Shown here piece after piece: positions 9,177 through 16,938 of a stretch of 64,000 bases of DNA. Within the stretch, counting starts at the first letter, position 1; each line of letters opens with the position of its first letter. The notes under the pieces are model-generated. The model did not search any database, was not told the DNA's origin, and was given only the letters and a program-made list of their open reading frames with translations. Source of the DNA: Bradyrhizobium iriomotense (GTDB taxonomy: Bacteria; Pseudomonadota; Alphaproteobacteria; Rhizobiales; Xanthobacteraceae); contig NZ_BSOW01000006.1 in NCBI RefSeq assembly GCF_030160715.1, positions 186,001 through 250,000 of the forward strand, given 5' to 3'. The translations under genes and the position numbers were made by a program.

Positions 9177-9858
9177 AGCCGTAAGCCTGAATGATCGCGG
9201 CGCAGAGCTTGACGTCCTCGGGTCGGTCGATCTGGAACATCTTGTGACGCTCCATCACGTGAAAGCCGATCTTGCCGCCCAGGCGGTTGTTCTGCTCGCG
9301 CAGGAGCGAGGGGATCAGGACGTAGAACGAGCCGTTTTCGAGATAGCGCTTCTCGATCTGCTGCCGCATGCGGCGGTTGCGGAAGTCGTAGTTGATCGGC
9401 TCTGGTCCGCCCGTGCCGATCCGCCAGTTGAAATAGTCCTCGACCTCGCAGACCGAGAGCAGGCTGTCGAGCTCTTCCCGCTCGAAGGTATCAAGCGCCT
9501 CTTCGATATCGCGGGCCTCGCGGATCGGAGAGGTCGCCTGGAGCGCGACGATGCGCTCGAAGCGGCCCATGCGCTCGTCGATCGCGTCGAGCGCGTGCAG
9601 CCAGGCGGATTCGGACGAGGCGAGATCGCCGGAGATGTCGTCTGGGCGGCGCACGCCGACGGCGCCGGCCGCTTCGGCTGCGGCCAAAATCGTGTCGCTG
9701 TCGGAGGACACCGCCACCACGTCGACGCCGCGCGCCGCGCGCGCCTGCTCGACTGTCCAGGCGATCAGCGGCTTGCCGCAGAGATCGAGCAGGTTCTTGT
9801 GCGGAATGCCCTTGGAACCGCCACGTGCGGCGATCACGGCCAGCGTCTTGCGCGCCAT
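9169..9858 (-). CDS. CMP-nonulosonate (acylneuraminate) cytidylyltransferase
   Basis: The 229-residue protein matches the CMP-sialic acid/CMP-legionaminic acid synthetase family (NeuA, PtmB/LegF). It opens with AVIAARGGSKGIPHKN, the family's nucleotide-binding signature, has QATSP near residue 107 for cytidine/sugar binding and ends with an IDRPEDVKL segment typical of the group. It should transfer CMP from CTP to the anomeric hydroxyl of a 3-deoxy-ulosonic acid, giving the donor for polymer assembly. Its length is close to that of single-domain NeuA enzymes. The ATG overlaps the stop of the NeuB-like gene (ATGA at 9858), so synthase and activating enzyme are coupled. KdsB (CMP-Kdo synthetase) is less likely because its own signature is different. 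Confidence 0.88.
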   Translation of the reverse strand: MARKTLAVIAARGGSKGIPHKNLLDLCGKPLIAWTVEQARAARGVDVVAVSSDSDTILAAAEAAGAVGVRRPDDISGDLASSESAWLHALDAIDERMGRFERIVALQATSPIREARDIEEALDTFEREELDSLLSVCEVEDYFNWRIGTGGPEPINYDFRNRRMRQQIEKRYLENGSFYVLIPSLLREQNNRLGGKIGFHVMERHKMFQIDRPEDVKLCAAIIQAYGYA

Positions 9859-11777
9859 CAGATGTGCCCCTCAAGCCGCTCGAGCGCCGTCCAGAAGCCT
9901 TCGCCCATGTTCTTGTGGCCCTGCCAGATTTCCGGAATGAAGGACGCGCCGGGCGCATGCTTGCGCAGGACATCGCCGACCTCATCGAAATCGATCTCGC
10001 CTTCGCCGACCTGGAGGCCTTCGCCGTCCAGCCCCTTGGCGTCGCCGAAATGCAGATGCGCGGTGTGCGGGCCGAGCTGTGCCAGGCCTTGCACGAAGTC
10101 GAAGCCGAAATGATTGGCGGCGAGCTTCGTGTGGGAGATGTCGACGCACATCCGCAGATCATGCTTGGCGCAGAACGCCGCAGACTCCTCGGGGAAGATG
10201 AAGATGTTCTGGTGACGCTGTCCGCCGAAATGCCAGGGGAACGGCGCCATGGTCTGCGGCGTCAGCTCGACGCCGTCCATGTCGAGCTCCTTCAGGCTTT
10301 GCGCAAAGATGCGGTAGCGTTCAGCCTTCTCTGCCGGCGGCAGCGGCTCATCCATGGTGAAACCGCCGATATTGGCGACGATCGGAGGGCGCTTCGTCTT
10401 CGGAAAGAATTTCTTCAGGCCGCGGGTGATGTCGATCACCGCCTGTGTCTGCTCGAGCGAGTAGCGCCGCAGCGTCTCGTCGGGCGTCGCGAGATCCATC
10501 AGCTTGGAGCCAGCGAACAGCTCCGGTGCATGCACGACGAAGCCGAGATCGTAGGTGCCGGACAGATAGGCCGCCGGATCGCGCTCCATGTCGCTATAGC
10601 TGAGATGGAACTCGATGATGTCGGGCTCGCAGATTTCGAGGAAGCGCTCGGTGTCGTGATAGCGCACCGGGACGCCCCACGGCCGGTCGAAGCGGTAGCG
10701 CCGGGCTTTCGCGGCGCCCTCGTCGAGGTCGCTCTGAAAGAAATAATCGTCCGCGGCCATCTTCCGCTTGAGGACCTTGCCGATCAGCGCCGGCATTTTC
10801 AGCGGCGACAGACCCTGGCCCGGGCTCTTCACGGCAATATCATCGTCGGAAATGACGGTGCCGGGCGCGATGTCGCGCGCGGCGACGAGGCTCTTGGCGA
10901 GGTTCTCGCGGTTGATCAATTCGCCCTGGCTGAGCGCACGCTCGGCAAGCTTCTCGCCGCGCGCCGCTTCCACCTCGCGGATGCCGGCGACGAGTGCCTT
11001 GAATTCCTCCGGCTCCAGGCTTGCAGCATGGTCCGGGCCTTCCATCTCGCGGTCGAGCGTGATGTGGCGCTCGATCACGACGGCGCCGAGTGCCACCGCT
11101 GCCGTCGACACCGCGGTGCCGCGCTCATGCCCTGAGTAGCCGACGATCGGGTGGATATCCCGCAGCGTCTGCATGAAGCGCAGATGGATGTTGTGCAGCG
11201 CCGCCGGGTAGGTGCTCTGGCAATGCAGGAGCACGTAGCTCGCCTTGCGGTCGTCGAGAAATTTCGCCGCGGTCCTGATTTCGTCCGTCGTGCTCATGCC
11301 GGTCGAGACGATCAGCGTCTTGCGGGTCGCGGTCAGCTTGGCGAGCAGCGGAAGGTTGGTGAGGTCGGCGGAAGCGACCTTGTAGGCAGCAACGCCAAAG
11401 CCTTCGAGCGCCGCGACGCTCTTGGCGTCCCAGGGTGTGCAGAGATACTGAATGCCCTTCGAGGCGCAGTAGTCGGCGATCTTCTTCTGCTGCTCCGTTG
11501 TCAACTCGAACCGGCGGAGCAGGTCGAGCGTGTATTCGACGGCGAGGTCGTCGTCCTTTCCGGACAGCGAGGAAGCGCGGTAGACCTCGTCGAGCTTGCG
11601 CATCTGGAACTTGGCACAATCCGCGCCGGCCGCGACCGCAGCATCGACCAGCGCGATGGCTCGGTCGAAATCGCCGTTGTGGTTGTTGCCGATCTCGGCG
11701 ATCACGTAACAGGGCTCGCCATCGCCGACCAGGCGGTCGCCGATGCGGATCGGGGCGGTCTTATGGGGCGAAGTCAT
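9858..11777 (-). CDS. NeuB-type ulosonate synthase fused to a C-terminal sugar-isomerase TIM barrel
   Basis: This 639-residue protein has three parts. Residues about 20-285 form a NeuB barrel (YVIAEIGNNHNG at 24-35, AKFQMRK at 55-61, ERHITLD at 236-242), which condenses phosphoenolpyruvate with an aldose to give a 3-deoxy-ulosonic acid. Residues about 293-350 form the SAF/antifreeze-like domain normal for NeuB. Residues about 365-639 form a second, xylose-isomerase-like TIM barrel with probable metal ligands Glu504, Asp546, His549 (DISHT) and Glu616, plus HLHFGDAKG. The third domain is absent from ordinary NeuB, which is about 340-350 residues. The start is the ATG at 11777 (MTSPHKTAPIRIGD), 13 bp after the kinase stop; an ATG at 11867 would add 30 residues of non-family sequence. 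The barrel may supply or repair the aldose substrate. Confidence 0.88.
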   Translation of the reverse strand: MTSPHKTAPIRIGDRLVGDGEPCYVIAEIGNNHNGDFDRAIALVDAAVAAGADCAKFQMRKLDEVYRASSLSGKDDDLAVEYTLDLLRRFELTTEQQKKIADYCASKGIQYLCTPWDAKSVAALEGFGVAAYKVASADLTNLPLLAKLTATRKTLIVSTGMSTTDEIRTAAKFLDDRKASYVLLHCQSTYPAALHNIHLRFMQTLRDIHPIVGYSGHERGTAVSTAAVALGAVVIERHITLDREMEGPDHAASLEPEEFKALVAGIREVEAARGEKLAERALSQGELINRENLAKSLVAARDIAPGTVISDDDIAVKSPGQGLSPLKMPALIGKVLKRKMAADDYFFQSDLDEGAAKARRYRFDRPWGVPVRYHDTERFLEICEPDIIEFHLSYSDMERDPAAYLSGTYDLGFVVHAPELFAGSKLMDLATPDETLRRYSLEQTQAVIDITRGLKKFFPKTKRPPIVANIGGFTMDEPLPPAEKAERYRIFAQSLKELDMDGVELTPQTMAPFPWHFGGQRHQNIFIFPEESAAFCAKHDLRMCVDISHTKLAANHFGFDFVQGLAQLGPHTAHLHFGDAKGLDGEGLQVGEGEIDFDEVGDVLRKHAPGASFIPEIWQGHKNMGEGFWTALERLEGHI

Positions 11778-11790
11778 CAACAATCTCGTC

Positions 11791-13173
11791 TCACTCGTCG
11801 GCCGGCCGGGCCGGGAAGCGCGATTTCCAGGTCCTGAGGCCGTTCTCCTCGAACATGATGCGCGCACAACGCAGGCCTTTCTGCTCCAGCGCGGAGATCA
11901 GCGGGTAGCGCTCGAACGGGCGCACGAAAAACATGAAATAACCGCCGCCGCCGGCACCTAGCAGTTTTCCGCCGACCGCACCGTGCAACTTGGCGAAGTC
12001 ATAGATATCGTCGAGCTCGTTCGAGGAGATCTTGGAACTCAGCTTGCGCTTGGCGTGCCAAGCCTCGTCGATCAGTCGGCCGCATTCGAGAAGCCGGCCG
12101 CGCAGGAGATGCTTGCGAATCTCGCGTGTCACTTCCTTCTGCTTGGCGGCGGCGGCGACTGCATCCGAGGTCTCGTGCTGCGCCTTCTGGTCGCGGTGGA
12201 TTGCGCCGGAGTCATGACCCGAGCCGGTGTAGCAGAGCACCAGGCTCTCCTCGAGCTCGGCGATGATGTTGGAATCGAGGCGCAGCGGCACGATGGTGTT
12301 CTGGTCTGACGAGAACTCCATGTGATTGAAGCCGCCGAACACGGTGGCGTATTGATCCTGCCAGCCGCCGGGGATGTTCAGCATCAGCCGCTCGGCCTGG
12401 AATGCCATCTCCGCGATCTCGTGGCGGTCCCACTGGTCGCCGCGGAATTCGTTGAAGCAGCCGATGATCGCCGAGGACACCACGGCCGAGCCGCCGAGCC
12501 CCGAGCCGACCGGAAAATCGGCGGAGACCTCGAGCTCGAAGCCGTAAGTAGGCTTGATCAGGCGGATCACCGATCTGATCAAGGCGAGATCGCCGCCCGC
12601 GCCGAGCTCGGCGAGACTGTCTGCTTCGACCGTGCAGCGGAAGTCGTGCGAGTAGATCCGGATCCGGCCATCGCTGCGTCGCCTGAGCGTCGCATGGGCG
12701 TACATCTTGATCGTGGCGTTGATGACCGCGCCGCCGTCGTTCGCTACGAAGTAGTGGGTGAGGTCCGTGCCGCCGCCGGAAAAGCTGATGCGCACCGGAG
12801 AGCGGGCGCGCGCGAACACCTCGCTCTCTTCCGACAGGTTGAACAGCTCGCGGCTGAACACGTCGACCAGCCGATCCTCGGCGTCGAGGATCGGAACCAC
12901 GTGGACACGCTGATCGAGCAGTTTGAGGATTTGCTCGCGCGGTCCGCCGGCACGCGCCCAGACGAAGTTGCGATTGACGCAGGCTGCGACGCTGTCGTGG
13001 ATGGTGATACCGGTCAACATCCGCCTGCGGATGTCACCGTCCGTCACCGCGCCGACGATCTTCCCACCGGCATCCTGCGCAAACAGGATACCGAGCATGT
13101 TCGCGTTGAGGCGGCGAAAGGCCTCCTCAATTGTCTCGGTCTCCGCGATGATGACGAGAGTTCGCTCAAGCAC
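11791..13173 (-). CDS. CBS-domain pair fused to GHMP sugar kinase (heptose kinase HddA-like)
   Basis: The N-terminal 120 residues contain two CBS motifs (TIEEAFRRLNANMLGILF and VHVVPILDAEDRLVDV), which usually bind adenine nucleotides and regulate the attached enzyme. The rest is a GHMP kinase with RARSPVRISFSGGGTD (motif 1), FPVGSGLGGSAVVSS (motif 2, ATP loop) and GAVGGKLLGAGGGGYF (motif 3). Motif 1 with GGGTD resembles D-glycero-D-manno-heptose 7-phosphate kinase and related sugar-1-kinases. It is the first gene of the operon and lies 13 bp before the NeuB fusion. The start is uncertain: I prefer the GTG at 13173, since a CBS domain normally begins within a few residues of the N-terminus. 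A TTG at 13260 would give 489 residues. In Campylobacter PtmE a CBS pair is joined to a nucleotidyltransferase, so this fusion is different. Confidence 0.82.
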   Translation of the reverse strand: MLERTLVIIAETETIEEAFRRLNANMLGILFAQDAGGKIVGAVTDGDIRRRMLTGITIHDSVAACVNRNFVWARAGGPREQILKLLDQRVHVVPILDAEDRLVDVFSRELFNLSEESEVFARARSPVRISFSGGGTDLTHYFVANDGGAVINATIKMYAHATLRRRSDGRIRIYSHDFRCTVEADSLAELGAGGDLALIRSVIRLIKPTYGFELEVSADFPVGSGLGGSAVVSSAIIGCFNEFRGDQWDRHEIAEMAFQAERLMLNIPGGWQDQYATVFGGFNHMEFSSDQNTIVPLRLDSNIIAELEESLVLCYTGSGHDSGAIHRDQKAQHETSDAVAAAAKQKEVTREIRKHLLRGRLLECGRLIDEAWHAKRKLSSKISSNELDDIYDFAKLHGAVGGKLLGAGGGGYFMFFVRPFERYPLISALEQKGLRCARIMFEENGLRTWKSRFPARPADE

Positions 13174-13231
13174 GTCTAAAGGTCCGGAAAAGGCCGATTC
13201 CGCGGTCGCAACCAGGACGCGGATTAATCTG

Positions 13232-13260
13232 CTAATACGGTAGCCCTTGGGGCGATGCAA
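13232..13260 (-). promoter_or_regulatory. Candidate promoter of the ulosonate operon
   Basis: On the minus strand TTGCAT (13260-13255), a 17-bp spacer and TATTAG (13237-13232) give a weak sigma-70-like match, 7 of 12 consensus bases. It would place transcription about 50 bases before the GTG at 13173 and would make the TTG at 13260 part of the -35 box rather than a start codon. Confidence 0.3.
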
Positions 13261-13380
13261 GGTTCCCGGTCAGCCAGGCTCAGATATATGATCGAGCTCA
13301 CGAAATCGCCGCGGTGACGTGTTGAAGACCGATGCGAATCTCGTGGCCCGTAGCACGCACCGGGGGCCTGTTAGAGAATG

Positions 13381-14604
13381 TCAGCGCTCGTCGGCGATCA
13401 CCTTGCCGTCGTTCGGCAGCGCGCCCGGACTCACCAGCTCGACATTGCCACCGAGCTTCGTCACCGCGCGTAGCGTAGCGGCGATCTCCTCGCGGAGCGC
13501 CTCGCTGACCGCCGCCGTCTCGGCCTTCAACGTCATCGCATCCGTCTCGCGCTCGCGGGTGACGACGAGGCGCAGGCGGCCGAGCGCGGGATGACGCTTG
13601 CCGATCTCGGCGATCTGCTCGGGGCGGACGAACATGCCCTTGACCTTGGTGGTCTGGTCGGCGCGACCCATCCAGCCCTTGATGCGCATGTTGGTGCGGC
13701 CGCAGGAGCTTCTGCCCGGCAACGCCGCGGTGAGGTCGCCGAGCGCAAGGCGGATCCAGGGATGATGCGGGTCGAGCGAGGTCACCACGATCTCGCCGAC
13801 GTCTCCCGCCGCAACGGGATCGCCGGTGCCCGGCTTGACGATCTCCAGGATCAGGTCCTCGTTGACGACCATGCCTTCGCGCGCCTCGGTCTCGAAGGCG
13901 ATGAGGCCGAGATCGGCGGTGCCGAACGCCTGGTAGGCGTCGATGCCGCGCGCCTTGATCTCGTCCTGGAGCGAGGCTGGAAAGGCGGCGCCCGAGACCA
14001 GCGCGCGCCTGATCGAGGAGACATCGCGCCCCGCGCTTGCGGCGCCATCGAGCAGGATCTTCAGAAAGTCCGGCGTGCCGCTATAGCCGATCGGTCGGTA
14101 GGCCTCGATCAGTTCGAACTGCGCTTCCGCGTTGCCCGGGCCTGCCGGGATCACCGCGCAGCCAAGCGCCCGCGCGGAGGTGTCGAAAATGAAGCCGCCG
14201 GGGGTCAGATGGTAGCCGAATGTGTTGAGCACGACGTCGCCGGGCCGAAAACCCGCGGCGAATAACGCTCGCGCCCCTCGCCAGGGGTCGGCCTGGGTTC
14301 CCTCCGGCTCGAAGATCGGTCCGGGCGAGGTGAAGAGCCGTGCGAATGCCCCGGGCGGATGTGCCACGAAGCCGCCGAAGGGCAGGGAGGCCTTGTGCAG
14401 GGCCGGCAGTTCCGACTTGCGCAGCACCGGGAGTTGCGCCAGCGCCGCCCGTGAGGTCACGGAGGCCGGCTCGAAGCCCTTCAGGCGCTCGGCATAGGCC
14501 GGTGCGGCCATGGCATGGTGCAGGATGCCCGGCAGGCGCGAGAACAGCTCGGCCTCGCGCTCGTCAGGCGCACGCGTCTCAAGGGCGTCGTAATGGGCGG
14601 TCAT
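13381..14604 (-). CDS. Phenylacetate-CoA ligase-like (PaaK family) adenylating enzyme
   Basis: The 407-residue protein has the PaaK-family layout: an N-terminal helical start, a central region with GYHLTPGGFIFDTSARALG and YSGTPDFLKILL, the YQAFGTADLGLIAFE segment (AMP/aryl-binding region), GDVGEIVVTSLDP, and the C-terminal hinge around KVKGMFVRPEQIAEI. It should activate a carboxylic acid with ATP and pass it to CoA. The usual Ser/Thr-rich P-loop is replaced by FTSPGPIFEPEG, a variant I associate with a PaaK-like subgroup. The gene ends 121 bp upstream of the ulosonate operon and is divergent from the AGE gene, with 84 bp between them. It may act with the neighbouring liv/acyl-CoA synthetase operon, as aromatic- or fatty-acid activation genes often accompany such transporters. 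Confidence 0.75.
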   Translation of the reverse strand: MTAHYDALETRAPDEREAELFSRLPGILHHAMAAPAYAERLKGFEPASVTSRAALAQLPVLRKSELPALHKASLPFGGFVAHPPGAFARLFTSPGPIFEPEGTQADPWRGARALFAAGFRPGDVVLNTFGYHLTPGGFIFDTSARALGCAVIPAGPGNAEAQFELIEAYRPIGYSGTPDFLKILLDGAASAGRDVSSIRRALVSGAAFPASLQDEIKARGIDAYQAFGTADLGLIAFETEAREGMVVNEDLILEIVKPGTGDPVAAGDVGEIVVTSLDPHHPWIRLALGDLTAALPGRSSCGRTNMRIKGWMGRADQTTKVKGMFVRPEQIAEIGKRHPALGRLRLVVTRERETDAMTLKAETAAVSEALREEIAATLRAVTKLGGNVELVSPGALPNDGKVIADER

Positions 14605-14688
14605 GGCTGGTCCTCAACTGGTTCGCATCCGTTGCGCCGCCCCGCGCGCGTCGCTATCAGGGCGGCAGCCGGAGCTGGAGAAGGTGGA

Positions 14689-15840
14689 ATGGCCAACGAA
14701 CAGGGGATCACGACGGAGGAGGCCGCCGATGTCGTCGCCAGGTTGAAGCGGCGGATGATCGACGAGGCGCTGCCGTTGTGGTCGGGCGAGGGCTGGGATG
14801 CCGCCTCGGGCGGCTTCATCGACCGGCTGCACAAGGATGGCACGGCGGATCGCGCGGCGCCGCGCCGGGTGTTCGTGCAGGCCCGCCAGATCTACTGCTA
14901 CGCCAAAGCCGCGCAGATGGGCTGGTATCCGGAAGGCCGTGCGATCGCGCTGAAGGGGATGGAGCACATGCTGGCGCGCGCCAAGGCGCCGGACGGCCGT
15001 CCCGGTTATGTGCACCGACTGACGCCGGAGGGCACCGTGCTGGACGGCAAGCGCGACGCCTACGACCACGCCTTCATCCTGCTTGCGCTTGCGACCGTCT
15101 ACGCGCTGGACAAGGACGCGCAGGTTCGCGCTGAGATCGACGCGCTGCTCGCCTTTATCGACGCGCATCTGCGCTCGCCGCATGGCGGAGTTCACGAGAG
15201 CCTGCCGCCCGCGATGCCGCGCCGACAGAATCCGCACATGCATTTGTTCGAGTCGATGATCGCGTGCTTTGACGCGACGCACGATCTGTCGTTCCAGAAC
15301 CGCGCCGGCGAGTTCTTCGCGTTGTTTCTCGCCAATCTCTACGACAAGCAGAAGCGCGTGCTCGGCGAATATTTCGAGGAGGACTGGTCCAGAATCGAGC
15401 CGGTTAGCGTCGAGCCCGGGCACCAGGCCGAATGGGTGTGGCTGTTGAAGGGCTTTGAACGCATCACCGGCTGCCCGACCGCACGGTATCGCGCCGAGCT
15501 CCTGGAGACGGCGGTGCGCTGTCACGACACCGCGACGGGCTGTCTCATCGATGAGGCCGACGTCGACGGCAACATCCGCCGGCATTCGCGGCGGCTGTGG
15601 CCGCAGACCGAGATCGCGAAAGCCTGGATCGCGCAGGCCGAATCCGGTGAGACGGGCGCGGCGGACAAGGCGCGCGCGGCGCTGGTGCGGCTGGAACGGC
15701 ACTATCTCAGCCATCCCGTGAGGGGCGGCTGGTATGATCAGTTCGACCGCGAAGGCAAGTCGCTGGTCGAGACCATTCCTGCGTCGTCGTTCTATCATGT
15801 TCTCTGCGCGGTGACGGAAGCCGAGCAAGTGCTGGCCTAG
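14689..15840 (+). CDS. AGE-family (N-acylglucosamine 2-epimerase/mannose isomerase-like) protein
   Basis: This 383-residue protein carries the conserved blocks of the AGE (alpha6/alpha6 barrel) family: RQIYCYAKA, AYDHAFILLAL, NPHMHLFES near residue 184, EPGHQAEWVWLL near residue 244 and WPQTEIAKAW near residue 308, which hold the catalytic Arg, Glu and His residues. Members epimerise N-acylglucosamine or interconvert mannose, glucose and fructose. The start at 14689 (MANEQGITTEEA) is preceded by an AGGTGGA ribosome-binding site; the upstream open frame is not needed. It stands alone on the plus strand between two minus-strand operons. It could supply a manno-configured substrate to the adjacent NeuB-like enzyme, but that is inference from proximity. 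Confidence 0.82.
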   Translation: MANEQGITTEEAADVVARLKRRMIDEALPLWSGEGWDAASGGFIDRLHKDGTADRAAPRRVFVQARQIYCYAKAAQMGWYPEGRAIALKGMEHMLARAKAPDGRPGYVHRLTPEGTVLDGKRDAYDHAFILLALATVYALDKDAQVRAEIDALLAFIDAHLRSPHGGVHESLPPAMPRRQNPHMHLFESMIACFDATHDLSFQNRAGEFFALFLANLYDKQKRVLGEYFEEDWSRIEPVSVEPGHQAEWVWLLKGFERITGCPTARYRAELLETAVRCHDTATGCLIDEADVDGNIRRHSRRLWPQTEIAKAWIAQAESGETGAADKARAALVRLERHYLSHPVRGGWYDQFDREGKSLVETIPASSFYHVLCAVTEAEQVLA

Positions 15841-15847
15841 GAGGATC

Positions 15848-15928
15848 GGTTCTGATTCCAGAACCAAGCCTGATTTGTTTTGACGCGTTTTCTTCACGCG
15901 AACCGGTTTCCACTTCGCTCGAAAACGC
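15848..15928. terminator. Bidirectional terminator plus palindromic repeat between convergent genes
   Basis: A hairpin GGTTCTG-ATTC-CAGAACC (15848-15865) is followed by a T-rich stretch and then by a second element with arms GCGTTTTC (15885-15892) and GAAAACGC (15921-15928) around a TTCACGCGAACCGGTTTCC-type core. The second element resembles a widespread Bradyrhizobium intergenic repeat. It lies between the 3' ends of the AGE gene (+) and livF (-), so it probably stops transcription in both directions. Confidence 0.6.
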
Positions 15929-15937
15929 TTTGGATGC

Positions 15938-16774
15938 TCACAGCCAGCGCTTGCGCCGCTTGAAGCTCTTGAGGTTCTTGAAGCTCTTGCGTTGGTCGCC
16001 GGCGCCGCCGAGGTAGAACTCCTTGACGTCCTCGTTGTCGCGCAGCTCGTCGGCGGTGCCGTCGAGCACGACCTTGCCCTGCTCCATGATGTAGCCGTGG
16101 CTCGCGACCGAGAGCGCGGCGCGGGCGTTCTGCTCGACCAGCAGGATGGTGACACCGAGGTCGCGATTGATCTTCTTGATGATCGCGAAGACCTCTTTGA
16201 CGAGCAGCGGCGACAACCCCATCGACGGCTCGTCCATCAAGATCATCTTCGGGCGCGCCATCAGCGCGCGACCGATCGCGAGCATCTGCTGCTCGCCGCC
16301 CGAGAGATAGCCGGCAAGGCCCGTGCGCTCCTTCAGGCGCGGGAAATAGTTGAAGACCATGTCGAGATCGGCGTCGACCTCGCGGTCGCTGCGGGTGAAG
16401 GCGCCGAGCTTGAGGTTTTCGAGCGAGGTCATGTCGGCGACGATGCGCCGGCCCTCCATCACCTGGAAGATGCCGCGGCGAACGATCTTGTCGGGATCGA
16501 TGCCGGCGATAGCGGAGCCGTCGAACATGATCTCGCCGCGCGTGACCTCACCGTCCTCGGTCTTGAGCAGGCCGGAGATCGCCTTCAGCGTCGTCGACTT
16601 GCCGGCGCCATTGGCGCCCAGCAGCGCCACGATCGCGCCCTTCGGCACCTCGAGGCTCAAGCCCCGCAGCACCAGGATGACGTCGTCGTAGACGACCTCG
16701 ATGTTGCGCACGCTGAGCAGCGGCGGTGGAACGACGCTCGGGGAGGGGCGCTCGATATGAGCCACGTCACTCAT
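15938..16774 (-). CDS. livF: Branched-chain amino acid-type ABC transporter ATPase, LivF-like
   Basis: This 278-residue ATPase has Walker A GANGAGKST, the signature LSGGEQQ and Walker B MILMDEP followed by the LivF-type SMGLSPLLVKEVF. The N-terminus has a 20-residue Pro-rich extension and the C-terminus a Lys/Arg-rich tail (KSFKNLKSFKRRKRWL), which is unusual and may contact the membrane or nucleic acid. It should form the nucleotide-binding pair with the LivG-like protein encoded at 22384-23208 to drive uptake of a hydrophobic or carboxylate substrate. It is the last gene of the minus-strand operon and is separated from livK by 164 bp holding two strong hairpins, so its expression may be uncoupled from the others. 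Confidence 0.9.
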   Translation of the reverse strand: MSDVAHIERPSPSVVPPPLLSVRNIEVVYDDVILVLRGLSLEVPKGAIVALLGANGAGKSTTLKAISGLLKTEDGEVTRGEIMFDGSAIAGIDPDKIVRRGIFQVMEGRRIVADMTSLENLKLGAFTRSDREVDADLDMVFNYFPRLKERTGLAGYLSGGEQQMLAIGRALMARPKMILMDEPSMGLSPLLVKEVFAIIKKINRDLGVTILLVEQNARAALSVASHGYIMEQGKVVLDGTADELRDNEDVKEFYLGGAGDQRKSFKNLKSFKRRKRWL

Positions 16775-16796
16775 GGTCAGTTACTCTCTCGATGTC

Positions 16797-16909
16797 GTCA
16801 CCCGCCTTGTGCGCAATCGCGCACTGGGGCGGGTGACCCAGTATTCCAGAGACGCCCGACGTTCCCTGAGAAGCCGCGGCGTACCGGATCCCCCGCCTTC
16901 GCGGGGGAT
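16797..16909. repeat. Two intergenic hairpins between livK and livF
   Basis: The first structure has arms GTCACCCGCC (16797-16806) and GGCGGGTGAC (16828-16837) enclosing an inner stem GTGCGC/GCGCAC. The second has 9-bp arms ATCCCCCGC/GCGGGGGAT (16888-16909). They lie between livK (stop 16939) and the livF start (16774) and could attenuate transcription or protect the upstream message 3' end. Confidence 0.65.
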
Positions 16910-16938
16910 GACAGGTGCGTGTGGGGCGTTAGCGCCGC

